Shown in pieces: positions 1 through 8,679 of a stretch of 64,000 nucleotides of DNA. The DNA comes from Massilia norwichensis. Its GTDB lineage: Bacteria > Pseudomonadota > Gammaproteobacteria > Burkholderiales > Burkholderiaceae_D. The notes under the pieces are model-generated. The model saw only the letters and a program-made list of their open reading frames with translations, had not been told where the DNA came from and did not search any database. How positions within the stretch are numbered: position 1 is the first letter of the stretch; the number at the start of each line of letters is the position of its first letter. Location: assembly GCF_024753245.1 (NCBI RefSeq), contig NZ_JANUGX010000003.1, forward strand, positions 186,001-250,000, in the 5' to 3' direction. The position numbers and the translations under genes were made by a program.

Positions 1-368
1 TCGAAGCGCGGATTGTCGGTGACCTCGAAGTTCACGTAGACGATATCGCGCAGCACCGAGAACAGGTGCTCGTGGATACCCTTGATCATCTTGCCGTCGA
101 CGAAGGCATGCGCCGGCGCGCTGCGGATATCGAGCTTGATGCCGCGCTCGCGCTGAATGATCTTGATCTCGAAATCCTTGTAGCGTTCGAGCAGCTCCTT
201 GCCGTCGTCAATGTCGCTGCCGGAGTTCAGCACGGCGAGCGCGCATTTGCGGAACAGCTGGTACAGGCCGCCCTGGCTGGTGTCGAGCAGTTTCGCCACC
301 TCCGCCTTGGACAGCACCTCGAGCCGGCCTTCCGGCGAAATCAGTGTATCGACAACGTCTTGCGTCAT
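1..368 (-). CDS. ppnN: Pyrimidine/purine nucleotide 5'-monophosphate nucleosidase PpnN (YgdH), N-terminal part
   Basis: Partial gene running off the left edge; about 122 N-terminal residues are present. The protein reads MTQDVVDTLISPEGRLEVLS and then carries LYQLFRKCALAVLNSG, RERGIKL and AFVDGK. These match the N-terminal domain of E. coli PpnN (YgdH) from memory of that family. PpnN hydrolyses nucleoside monophosphates to base and ribose 5-phosphate and is controlled by (p)ppGpp in E. coli. The catalytic LOG-type Rossmann domain with its PGGxGTxxE motif lies outside the window and cannot be checked. The ATG at 366-368 is preceded on the minus strand by a GGTAGGA ribosome binding site. The gene is divergent from the peptide transporter at 611. 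Confidence 0.87.
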   Translation of the reverse strand, partial: MTQDVVDTLISPEGRLEVLSKAEVAKLLDTSQGGLYQLFRKCALAVLNSGSDIDDGKELLERYKDFEIKIIQRERGIKLDIRSAPAHAFVDGKMIKGIHEHLFSVLRDIVYVNFEVTDNPRF

Positions 369-610
369 GGTTCCTACCCTTTCTTTGCGATGTTTCTTAG
401 TATCTTTCACGCCAATATACGACAAGTCACCGCAGTTTGCCCCCACGCTTGCGCAGGCATTGCATGTGCATATGGCGGGGCCGGAAAAAGTTGCCTTCAA
501 GAGCAGGATTTCCTCTAAAATGCGACGCTATTGGATTTGCGCCTTCATGCAATGCGGGCACTCCATCCAACCATTCTTATTCTTATAAAACGTATTTGGG
601 GAGGAACCGC

Positions 611-2113
611 ATGAGCGGTGCAGCTACTTCTACCGTCGAACAGAAAGCGATCCCGGAATTCAAACAGATCATGGGGCACCCGGCACCGCTGTGGATGCTG
701 TTCATGACCGAATTCTGGGAACGCTTCGCCTTCTACGGCATCCGTTGGGCCCTGGTGCTCTACATCGTCGCCCAGTTCTACGGCGGCAGCGGCGTGGGCC
801 AGGCCGACGCCAACCTGACCTACGGTTCCTACCTCGCCCTGGTGTATGCCGGCGCGGTGTTCGGCGGCTACATCGCCGACCGCGTGATCGGTTACCAGCG
901 CTCGATCCTGGTCGGCGCCGTCTTCATGGCGGTCGGCCTGTTCGCGATTACCGTGCCCAATCCCGACGTCTTCAAACTGGGCCTGGCCACGATCATCGTC
1001 GGCAACGGCATGTTCAAGCCGAACATCTCGACCATGGTCGGCCAGCTGTACGGCATCAACGACCAGCGCCGCGATTCCGGCTTCACCATCTTCTACATGG
1101 GCATCAACACCGGCGCCTTCTTCGCACCGATCCTGACCGGCTGGCTGGCCGACGCGATGGCCGACAGCACCGGCGTACCGGCCTACAAGGTCGTGTTCTT
1201 CGCCGCCGGCATCGGCATGCTGCTGTCGCTGATCTGGTTCCAGATCGGCCGCAAGGGCCTGAAAGGCATCGGCGCACCGGTCGGCGAGCTGGCCAGCCCG
1301 GCGCGCCTGGCCGCCGTGGTGATCGGCGCCATGGTCGTGATCCCGGGCGTGTACTTCCTGCTGAAACTCGGCGCCAACACGCTGCAGGGCATCCTGACGG
1401 TGCTGTTCATCGGCCTGGCGCTGATGCTGCTGGTCGAAGGCATCCGCAACGGCAAGGTCGCGCGCGACAAGACCATCGCCATGCTGATCATCTTCTTCTT
1501 CAACGTGATGTTCTGGTGCTTCTTCGAACAGGCCGGCAGCTCCTTCACCTTCCTGGCCGAGAACATCGTGCGCCGCGACTTCGGCGGCTGGATCTTCCCG
1601 ACCGGCTGGTTCCAGTCGGTGAACTCGATCGCGATCATCGTCTGCGCGCCGATCGTGGCCGCAGTGTGGGTCAAGATGGGCCGCGCGAATCCGTCGATCC
1701 CGCGTAAATTCGGCCTGGGCCTGCTGTTCAACGGCCTGGCCTTCCTGCTGCTGATGTTCGCGCTGCAGCAGCTGGTCGGCGCCGACAGCAAGATCCCGTT
1801 CTGGACCCTGTTCATGGTCTACGTGATCCAGTCCATCGGTGAGCTGTGCCTGTCGCCGATCGGCCTGTCGATGGTCACCAAGCTGGCCCCGACCCGCCTG
1901 GTCGGCCTGGGCATGGGCGGCTGGTTCCTGTCGACCGGTATCGGCAACAACCTGTCGGGCATCTTCGCCAGCCACGTGTCCGGCGAGTCGGGCATGACCA
2001 CCGCCTCGGCGCTGTCGGGCTACACCTTCGGCTTCTGGGCCCTGATCGGCTCGGGCGTGGTGCTGTTCCTGATTGCACCGCTGATTCAGAAGCTGATGCA
2101 CGGCGTGAAGTAA
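611..2113 (+). CDS. POT-family proton-dependent oligopeptide transporter
   Basis: A 500-residue polytopic inner-membrane protein of the proton-dependent oligopeptide transporter (POT/PTR2) family, which imports di- and tripeptides with protons. The family ExxER-type motif appears as EFWERF at residues 34-39 in the first helix, and about 14 hydrophobic segments follow. I chose the ATG at 611 because GGGGAGGAA lies just upstream and the protein then starts directly ahead of the conserved MGHPAPLWMLFMTEFWERF region. The frame is open back to 437, but that stretch looks non-coding. A strong terminator follows at 2140. The 242-bp gap to ppnN probably holds both promoters; I could not fix them. Confidence 0.92.
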   Translation: MSGAATSTVEQKAIPEFKQIMGHPAPLWMLFMTEFWERFAFYGIRWALVLYIVAQFYGGSGVGQADANLTYGSYLALVYAGAVFGGYIADRVIGYQRSILVGAVFMAVGLFAITVPNPDVFKLGLATIIVGNGMFKPNISTMVGQLYGINDQRRDSGFTIFYMGINTGAFFAPILTGWLADAMADSTGVPAYKVVFFAAGIGMLLSLIWFQIGRKGLKGIGAPVGELASPARLAAVVIGAMVVIPGVYFLLKLGANTLQGILTVLFIGLALMLLVEGIRNGKVARDKTIAMLIIFFFNVMFWCFFEQAGSSFTFLAENIVRRDFGGWIFPTGWFQSVNSIAIIVCAPIVAAVWVKMGRANPSIPRKFGLGLLFNGLAFLLLMFALQQLVGADSKIPFWTLFMVYVIQSIGELCLSPIGLSMVTKLAPTRLVGLGMGGWFLSTGIGNNLSGIFASHVSGESGMTTASALSGYTFGFWALIGSGVVLFLIAPLIQKLMHGVK

Positions 2114-2139
2114 ACGCCGTCTGCTTCGGCTACGATGAG

Positions 2140-2167
2140 ATGGCGGCCTGCGGGCCGCCATTTTTAT
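2140..2167 (+). terminator. Rho-independent terminator after the POT transporter
   Basis: A perfect 9-bp stem, ATGGCGGCC / GGCCGCCAT (2140-2148 and 2153-2161), has a TGCG loop and runs into TTTTTATT. It ends 17 bp before yciH, so yciH probably has its own promoter or depends on readthrough. Confidence 0.8.
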
Positions 2168-2183
2168 TGACACTGGAACGATC

Positions 2184-2540
2184 ATGAAGAACGATTCGAA
2201 CAGCCGCCTCGTGTATTCCACCGAGACCGGCCGCATCTGCCCCGACTGCCGCCAGCCGGTCGCGAGCTGCGCCTGCAAGGCCGCCCCCGTCATCAAGGGC
2301 GACGGCGTGGTGCGCGTGTCGCGCCAATCCAAGGGCCGCGGCGGCAAGACCGTCACCCTGGTCAAGGGCCTGGCGCTGGACGCGACCGCCCTCGCCGCGC
2401 TGGGCAAGCAGTTGCGCAGCGCCTGCGGTTCCGGCGGCACGGTGAAGGATGGCGTCATCGAGATCCAGGGCGACCACTGCGACCTGGTGCTCGGCGCCTT
2501 GATCAAGCAGGGACACGATGCGAAACGCAGCGGCGGCTGA
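2184..2540 (+). CDS. yciH: SUI1/eIF1-like translation factor YciH
   Basis: A 118-residue SUI1-domain protein, the bacterial homologue of eukaryotic eIF1. The N-terminus contains a small Cys cluster (CPDC, CAC). The SUI1 core follows: QSKGRGGKTVTLVKGL, then CGSGGTVKDGVIEIQGDH and a final GHDAKRSGG. These are the usual YciH landmarks. In E. coli the protein influences initiation fidelity and stress-related translation, but its role in beta-proteobacteria is not well settled. The length matches the family (about 108-120 residues). The ATG lies 17 bp downstream of a terminator, so the gene looks monocistronic. Confidence 0.9.
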   Translation: MKNDSNSRLVYSTETGRICPDCRQPVASCACKAAPVIKGDGVVRVSRQSKGRGGKTVTLVKGLALDATALAALGKQLRSACGSGGTVKDGVIEIQGDHCDLVLGALIKQGHDAKRSGG

Positions 2541-2698
2541 CCTGTCGGAAATATTTACAGGACGCCAGACTGGCCCGGTTTGTAAAATGACGAAACTGAC
2601 GAATGTTCTTCTGATTCAAGGGCTTGCGTAAATACACAGGCGGGTGGCATAGAGCTTGCATTGCTCCAGGTATCATTCCTAACAGGGGTCCTGGCACC

Positions 2699-3556
2699 AT
2701 GAAATCTCTTACCGCTTTCGTCATTTCCGCCACCGTCAGCCTGGCGGCCAACGCTACCCCCGCGATCAAGCTGCCCACCGGTCCGCTCTACCTGAAGTTC
2801 AGTGGGCAGGAACAAATCGCAATCAACAAGGCGAGCACCTGGACCGACGGCAAGGAAATCAATTGGGGCGTGTTCATCATGAGCACGATCGAGAAGGGCG
2901 ACGTCGACATCCCGAACGATGAAATCGACCCGAACGGCGACATCTTCTTCGTCAACGGCGCCCAGAAAAGCCAGATCACCGGCATGTTCTACGGCATCGA
3001 GCGCGGCACGCCGTCCGCCACCAATCCCTTCCCGGCGACCAAGGGCTACATGGACTTGTACTGGCGCGACCTGTCCGTCATGAGCAAGACCTCGCTGGCC
3101 TCCACCGCCAACGGCATCCGCTGCGGCTACAGCTGCGCCAAGGGTTACACCGAAGGCACCTTCCTGGCCCGCCTGATGTTCGACACCGGTATGGACACCG
3201 GCAATGCCCTGAATACCATCGTCGGCAGCAAGGTCCCGAGCAGCAAGGGCTTTTCCGGGGTGGCCGATTCGTATGCGTCGGTCGACATGCGCAAGCAGGG
3301 CCTCTGGAGCAAGCAGCTGGACTCGGACTATTTCCACACCAAGCTGGGCATGCGCGACCTGCGCTTCAAGAACAGCTATAACTACAACGCTAAATGGAAC
3401 GGCAAGACCGACGTGCTGGGCGCGCGCCTGGACGATCCGGGCCAGGCTTATGTGCTGCCCGAGCCGGGCGCGCTGTCGCTGTTCGGCCTGGCCGGCCTGG
3501 GGCTGATCGCGGTGCGCCGCCGCAGCCGCGCAACCGGCAGCAAAGCCGGCCGCTGA
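2699..3556 (+). CDS. PEP-CTERM sorting domain-containing secreted protein
   Basis: A 285-residue exported protein with signal peptide MKSLTAFVISATVSLAANA and a C-terminal sorting signal. That signal has the order PEP motif (LPEPGALS), hydrophobic helix (LFGLAGLGLIAV) and basic tail (RRRSR), which is the PEP-CTERM pattern processed by exosortase. The central 220 residues are hydrophilic and contain one Cys pair (CGYSC). I do not recognise a catalytic domain. AGGGG upstream supports the ATG at 2699; the frame is open from 2624. No exosortase or EPS gene is nearby, so the sorting enzyme must be elsewhere. A role in surface or exopolysaccharide-associated biology is family-level inference only. 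Confidence 0.85.
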   Translation: MKSLTAFVISATVSLAANATPAIKLPTGPLYLKFSGQEQIAINKASTWTDGKEINWGVFIMSTIEKGDVDIPNDEIDPNGDIFFVNGAQKSQITGMFYGIERGTPSATNPFPATKGYMDLYWRDLSVMSKTSLASTANGIRCGYSCAKGYTEGTFLARLMFDTGMDTGNALNTIVGSKVPSSKGFSGVADSYASVDMRKQGLWSKQLDSDYFHTKLGMRDLRFKNSYNYNAKWNGKTDVLGARLDDPGQAYVLPEPGALSLFGLAGLGLIAVRRRSRATGSKAGR

Positions 3557-3570
3557 GACGGCGGCCGCGC

Positions 3571-3609
3571 GGCCGGGCGATGGACGCGCCCGGCCCTGCC
3601 CTTATTTTT
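3571..3609. terminator. GC-rich hairpin between convergent genes
   Basis: A perfect 9-bp stem GGCCGGGCG / CGCCCGGCC (3571-3579 and 3587-3595) lies between the stop of the PEP-CTERM gene and the stop of the TonB receptor. A TTATTTTT run at 3602-3609 on the plus side is a little far from the stem. It is a candidate terminator for the plus-strand gene. Confidence 0.45.
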
Positions 3610-6043
3610 CCTGCTTCTGCGCCGGCGCTTGCGGCCGCGGCTGCGGCTGCGGCTGCGACTGCGCCCGCTCCATCTCCTGCGCGCGGCGCATGGCTTCGCG
3701 CGCGCCCGGGCTGTTGACGTCGACCCCGGCCGCCTGCATCGCATTGCGCACCGCATCGTTGCCGGTCACGCCGCCGAAGGTGTAGCGCAGGCCGACGTAG
3801 ACGCGGCGCTGGTGCACCTCGGTGTTGGTGCGGTCGCGCAGGGTGTCGGTCTCGACGCGGAACTTCTGGCCGGTCGAGTTCAGCAGGTCGTTGGCGCGCA
3901 CGCTCAGCGACAGGCGCTTGTCGAACTTGTGCTCATACGCGAGCGTCATCATGCCGAAGGGTTCGCGGTAGCCCTCTCCGGACAGCAGCTTGCCCTGGCG
4001 GAAGCCGAACACCGACAGCGTGTTCTCCGGATTGATCATCCACTGGCCGCCGCCCTGCAGCTGCAGCGATGGCGAGGAACGCTTGTCGCCGGTCAGGCCC
4101 AGCGCGCCGACGCGGTCCTGCTCGATGAAGCCCCAGTTCCCGTTGAACATGAAGCGGATGCTCGGCAGCGCATGGCCCATCACGCGCATGCTCGGCAAGG
4201 TCATGCCCATCAGCGAGAACTCGATGCCGCCCGAGCGGCGGTCGCCCAGGTTCTCGCGCGTGGTCAGCAGCGTGTTGGCATCCAGGAAGACGCGGCGCTC
4301 GGTGATCACATCGGACTCGCGGCGCAGGTAGCCGCGCACGCTGGCCGGGGCCAGGCCCATGATCTTGGTCTCGTAGCCCAGTTCCAGCGAATGCAGCTTG
4401 ACCGCGTGCAGGCGCGGATTGCCCGAGCTGACGTAGTAGTCGTTGGCGTAGTTGACGAAGGGGTTCAGCTCCGCCGAGCCGGGACGCGAAATGCGGTCGG
4501 CGTAGGACAGGCGCAGGTTCGAATTCGCGTCCAGCTTGTAGGTCAGGAACAGGCTGGGCAGGTAGCTGGTGTACTGGTTCTTCGCCTGGATGCCGCTGGT
4601 AACCTGGTCGAGGTCCTGGTCGGTGCGCTCGACGCGCAGGCCGCTCTTGAAGGACCAGGTTTTATTGATCGGCATTTCGTAACTCGAATAGACCGCGACC
4701 ACGTCCTGGTCCAGGTCGAACAGGTTGCTGCGCCGGGTGTCCAGGCCGCCGGCGCCGCTCAGGAACACGTAGCGGTTGTCGGCGGTCTGCTGGGTGCGCT
4801 GCCAGCGTCCGCCGGCGGTCAGGTAGCCCGGCCCGGCCTTGCCGGTGAAGTCGGTGCTCAGGTCGGTGATGCGCACGCGCGTCTCGACGTCCTGGGCGTA
4901 ATCGCGCAGGCTGGGCGCGCCGGCGGCCGGCATCGCCAGCGCCTGGTACAGCGTGCTGGTGTCGGCGGTATTGGTGTTGGACGAGCGGCGCAGGTCGACC
5001 TTCAGGGTCTCGCCGTCGGCGGCGAAGCGGTGTTCGAAGCCGGCCACCAGCTCGTGGTTCAGGGCGTCGCCGTCGGTACGGCGGCGGGTCAGGTAATCGA
5101 CCACCGGCGACTGGCTGGTGCGGAAGTCGGTGAAATGCTCGTTCGCATCGCTGTCGTTGCCGCGCTTGTTGATCGACACCGAGCCGGTCACGGTATCGCG
5201 CTCGTTGTAGTTGTAGCGCCCGCCCAGGCCGGCCTGGACGAAGGTGTTGACGCCTTCGCGGTGGGCCTCGTTGCGCAGGCGGCTGATCGCGCCGGTGGCC
5301 GGGTCGATGCGCTCGCGCAGCTGTTCGGTGTCGGTGTCGTTGCCGTCGCGGCGCAGGTTCAGGCTGCCGTTGACCGAGGCGTAGCCGGCGCTGTAGCTGC
5401 CGTTGGCGAAGGCGGTGCCGCGTCCGCCCGGCGCCACCGTGCCGGCGACGGTGCCGTTGCCGCCCGGCTTGGTATAGCGGCGCGAGATCAGGTTCAGGAT
5501 CGGGCCGCCGCCCGCTTCGTTGCCGAATTCCGCGCCCGGGTTGTTGATCACCTGGACCGACTCGTAGTTCTCGGCCGGCAGCGCATTCATGGCCGCGGCG
5601 CGGTTCTCGCCCTGCAGCTGGGCGGTCGGCTTGCCGTCGATCAGCACCGTGACGCGCTCGCTGCCGCGCAGACGCACGGTGCCGTTCGGATCGACGTTCA
5701 CCGACGGCACGTTGTTCAGCACGTCGCCGATCGACGCCCCAGCCGTGCTGGCGTCGTTCTTGATGTCGTAGACCTGGCGGTCGACGCGGTTGCTCGAGCG
5801 CTCGCTGACCACGTTCACGGTGGCGATCGGGCCTTGCTGGGGCGCCTCGGCCGTCGTCGTGCCCGCCTGCGCGGCGACCGCCTTGGCGGCTGGCTGCGGC
5901 TTCGCAGCGGCCGGCGTGGCGGTGGCCTGGTCCGCAGCCGCCTGGGTCTGCGCCTGGGCATGCAGGCTCAGGCATAGCAGGGCGATGGCGGCGGGGATGG
6001 TCTTGCTGGCGGAACGGGGCACTGACGCGGAATGGCTGGACAT
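3602..6043 (-). CDS. TonB-dependent outer membrane receptor
   Basis: An outer-membrane receptor of about 813 residues. After the signal peptide (ALLCLSLHAQA) comes an Ala/Gln-rich linker, then a plug domain with IGDVLNNVPSVNVDPNGTVR and RGSERVTVLIDGKPTAQLQ, then a large 22-strand-type barrel of the OMP_b-brl_3 kind. The barrel ends at YVGLRYTF. A tail of about 50 residues follows, rich in Gln and Pro (QPQPQPRPQAPAQ), which is unusual because barrels normally end on the last strand. The ATG at 6043 gives a clean signal peptide; the frame is open to a TTG at 6070. The substrate cannot be read from the sequence. No Fur box or anti-sigma partner was seen beside it. Confidence 0.88.
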   Translation of the reverse strand: MSSHSASVPRSASKTIPAAIALLCLSLHAQAQTQAAADQATATPAAAKPQPAAKAVAAQAGTTTAEAPQQGPIATVNVVSERSSNRVDRQVYDIKNDASTAGASIGDVLNNVPSVNVDPNGTVRLRGSERVTVLIDGKPTAQLQGENRAAAMNALPAENYESVQVINNPGAEFGNEAGGGPILNLISRRYTKPGGNGTVAGTVAPGGRGTAFANGSYSAGYASVNGSLNLRRDGNDTDTEQLRERIDPATGAISRLRNEAHREGVNTFVQAGLGGRYNYNERDTVTGSVSINKRGNDSDANEHFTDFRTSQSPVVDYLTRRRTDGDALNHELVAGFEHRFAADGETLKVDLRRSSNTNTADTSTLYQALAMPAAGAPSLRDYAQDVETRVRITDLSTDFTGKAGPGYLTAGGRWQRTQQTADNRYVFLSGAGGLDTRRSNLFDLDQDVVAVYSSYEMPINKTWSFKSGLRVERTDQDLDQVTSGIQAKNQYTSYLPSLFLTYKLDANSNLRLSYADRISRPGSAELNPFVNYANDYYVSSGNPRLHAVKLHSLELGYETKIMGLAPASVRGYLRRESDVITERRVFLDANTLLTTRENLGDRRSGGIEFSLMGMTLPSMRVMGHALPSIRFMFNGNWGFIEQDRVGALGLTGDKRSSPSLQLQGGGQWMINPENTLSVFGFRQGKLLSGEGYREPFGMMTLAYEHKFDKRLSLSVRANDLLNSTGQKFRVETDTLRDRTNTEVHQRRVYVGLRYTFGGVTGNDAVRNAMQAAGVDVNSPGAREAMRRAQEMERAQSQPQPQPRPQAPAQKQEK

Positions 6044-6261
6044 ATGTATGTGAAAGTTGATGAAAAACAAAAATATTAACCGCAGGAAAATATCATCTTT
6101 TGTAATGACATGCCAGTACCGTCGTTCTCGGTTAAACGCCGCCGATGGAGAATCGTCGCTTCAAACGCACACTTCTCCAGGACTTGTTATTTGTGTGTGC
6201 AATAAGCGATTATTATTTCAGCTCTCGATTGAATTGCCCGTTAGTAAGTGCCTGCCATACC
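6044..6261. other. AT-rich divergent intergenic region
   Basis: About 218 bp separate the TonB receptor and the GGDEF-EAL gene. It is clearly more AT-rich than the surrounding DNA (for example AAAAATATTAA near 6068) and must hold the two divergent promoters. I could not place a convincing -35/-10 pair. Confidence 0.4.
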
Positions 6262-8676
6262 ATGCTTGGCCAGACCGCGCAGCCGCGCCAACGCCCCGTC
6301 ATCCACCTCCTGAACATCCTCGTACTGGCCTGCCTGCTGCCGGGCGTGGCCGGCTGCGCCATTTTCCTGGTCTCGCAATACCGCGAAGAACGGGCGCGCC
6401 AGATCGCCGACAACCTGCACCTGGCGCGCGAGATTGGCGACACCATCGATGCGCGGCTGTGGGGGGCCCCGGCCGGCACCGTCCCCAGCGAGCAGCTGAG
6501 CGCCCTGCTGATCCAGCGCCGCCTGCCGCCGGGCTGGCTGGCCAGCGTGCTCGACCGCGAGGGCAAGATCGCCGCGCGCAGCCGCCATGCCGCCCGCTTC
6601 GTCGGCGACAGCGCCGACGGGATGCTGCGTGCCGCCATCGCCCGCAGCGGCAGCGGCGCGCTGGAGACCGTCACGCGCGACGGCGTCGTCAGCCAGACCA
6701 CCTTCTCGCGCTCGCCGCTGACCGGATTCACGACCGTGGTCGGGGTGCCGCGTGCGCAACTGGTCGGCCCGCTATACGCCCAGCTGGCCTCGCTGACGGC
6801 GCTCGCCGTGGGCCTGTTCGCCGCCGGTCTGCTGCTGGCGCGGCGCATGAGCCGGCGCATCTCGGGCTCGATCCAGTCGCTGCTGCCGCCGGCGATGGCG
6901 CTCGGGCGCGGCGAGACGCCGCGACCCGTGCCTGCCCACATCGCCGAAGTGGCCGAGGTCGGCGCCGCCATCGAGCGCGCCGCCGGCCTGCTGCGCGAGC
7001 GCGAAGCCGAACTGCTGACCCACCATGAGGAACTGCAGCAGTTCAAGTTCTTCTCCGAGAACGCGAACGAGATGCTGCTGCTGTTCGACGAGCCGGGCCG
7101 GGTTCGCTACGCCAACCGCCAGGCCTCGATGCGCCTCGGCTACACGAATGCGGAACTGCTGTCGATGACCATCTTCGACATTGACCGGCCGGTGCGGCGC
7201 GAATATTTCGAGACGGTATTCATGCAATGCCGCGAAGTTCCGCCGCCGCCCTTCGAGCGCGTCTACACCTGCAAGGACGGCAGCGAGTTCCCGGTCGAGA
7301 TCACGGTCACCGTGCTCGAACATCGCGGCGAGTGGCTGATGTACGTGGCGCCGCGCGACATCAGCGAGCGCCTCCAGGCCGAGCAGGCGTTGCGCTGGGC
7401 CGCCACCCACGATGCCCTGACCGGCCTGCCGAACCGCGCCAGCGCCTTGGCCCTGCTCTACGAGCGGCTGCACGGCGTGGGTGCCGGCGCGCACACCGGC
7501 GGCGCTGTGCTGTTCGTCGACCTCGACCGCTTCAAGCCGGTCAACGACATCCACGGCCACGATACCGGCGACCGCGTCCTGCAGGAAGTCGCGCGCCGCC
7601 TGCAGACCTGTCTGGCGCCGGGCGACCTGCTGGCGCGGGCCGGCGGCGACGAATTCCTGGCGATCCTGCCCGATGCGGCGCGCGGCGCCGCGGTGGCGCG
7701 AGCGCTGCTGCGGGCGCTGGTGGAACCGATCCGGGTCGGCAACGTCGAGGCGACGCTGTCGGCGTCGATCGGCATCGCCCACATGCCCGAACACGGCGAC
7801 AGCGCGGCCGCGCTGCTGCACGCAGCCGACATGGCCATGCTCGAGGCCAAGCAGTCCGGACGCGCGTCCGCGGTCGTCTATTCGCCCGAAATCGGCAGCC
7901 GCGCCCAGCGCACGCGCAGCGTCGAAAAGCAGCTCCAGCAGGCGCTCGATCACGACGGCCTGGTGCTGCACTACCAGCCCATCGTCAATTTGGCCACGGG
8001 CGAAGTGGACGGCGTCGAGGCGCTGGTGCGGCTGGTGGACACCGACGGCACGGCGCCGGGACCGGGGATCTTCATCCCGGTGGCCGAAAGCTCGGGCCTG
8101 ATCCTGCCGATCGGCGCCTGGGTGGCGACCGCGGCCTGCCGCCAGCAGGCCGCCTGGCAGGCGGGCGGCCAGCCGCTGGACATATCGGTGAACGTGTCGG
8201 CGCTGCAGTTCCGGCGCCCCGCCTTCGCCGACCGGGTGCGCGCGACCATCGCCCGCACCGGCATCGATCCGCGCCGCCTGGTGATCGAACTGACCGAGAC
8301 CGCGCTGATGGAAAACCTGGCCGAGACGGCGGCGATCCTGCGCGAGGTGAAGTTGCTCGGCGTGCGCATCGCCCTCGACGATTTCGGCACCGGGTAATCG
8401 AGCCTGAGCGTGCTGTCCTCGCTGCCGCTCGACAAACTCAAGTTCGACCAGTCCTTCGTGCGCCGCATCGACAGCGACCATGCAAGCCGGGCCGTCATCG
8501 ATGCCGTGATCGCGCTGGGGCAGAGCCTCGGGCTCGAGCTGGTGGCCGAAGGCATCGAGACCGAATCGGCGCTGCAGTACCTGCGCGAACGCGGCTGCCA
8601 GCAGGGCCAGGGCTATTATTTCAGCCGCCCGCTGCCCGATGCGCAGCTGCGCGCCTGGCTCGGGCGCGAGCGCTAG
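6262..8676 (+). pseudogene. Membrane PAS-GGDEF-EAL cyclic-di-GMP protein interrupted by a nonsense codon
   Basis: The reading frame would encode 804 residues. There is a transmembrane helix at about 15-35, a periplasmic region, a second helix (LTALAVGLFAAGLLLA), a PAS domain at about 255-375, a GGDEF domain with intact GGDEF at 461-465, and an EAL domain with EAL at 586-588. At 8395-8397 a TAA replaces the tyrosine codon expected in the conserved DDFGTGYSS motif. The frame continues perfectly after it to TAG at 8676, with SSLSVLSSLPLDKLKFDQSFV, VAEGIE and QGYYFSRPL. One base change from TAC or TAT explains it. The truncated product (711 residues) keeps the cyclase domain but loses the last 92 residues of the phosphodiesterase domain. 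The start at 6262 is chosen for the membrane anchor; 6145 is also open. Confidence 0.85.
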
Positions 8677-8679
8677 CCT

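Noticed and set aside
437..610. N-terminal extension of the POT transporter
   Set aside because: The stretch has no transporter homology, contains no ribosome binding site at 437, and the ATG at 611 has a strong one.
545..2506. Long minus-strand open frame opposite the POT transporter and yciH
   Set aside because: It mirrors the codon-position GC bias of the plus-strand genes, has His/Gln/Asp-rich composition typical of shadows, and both overlapped genes are recognised families.
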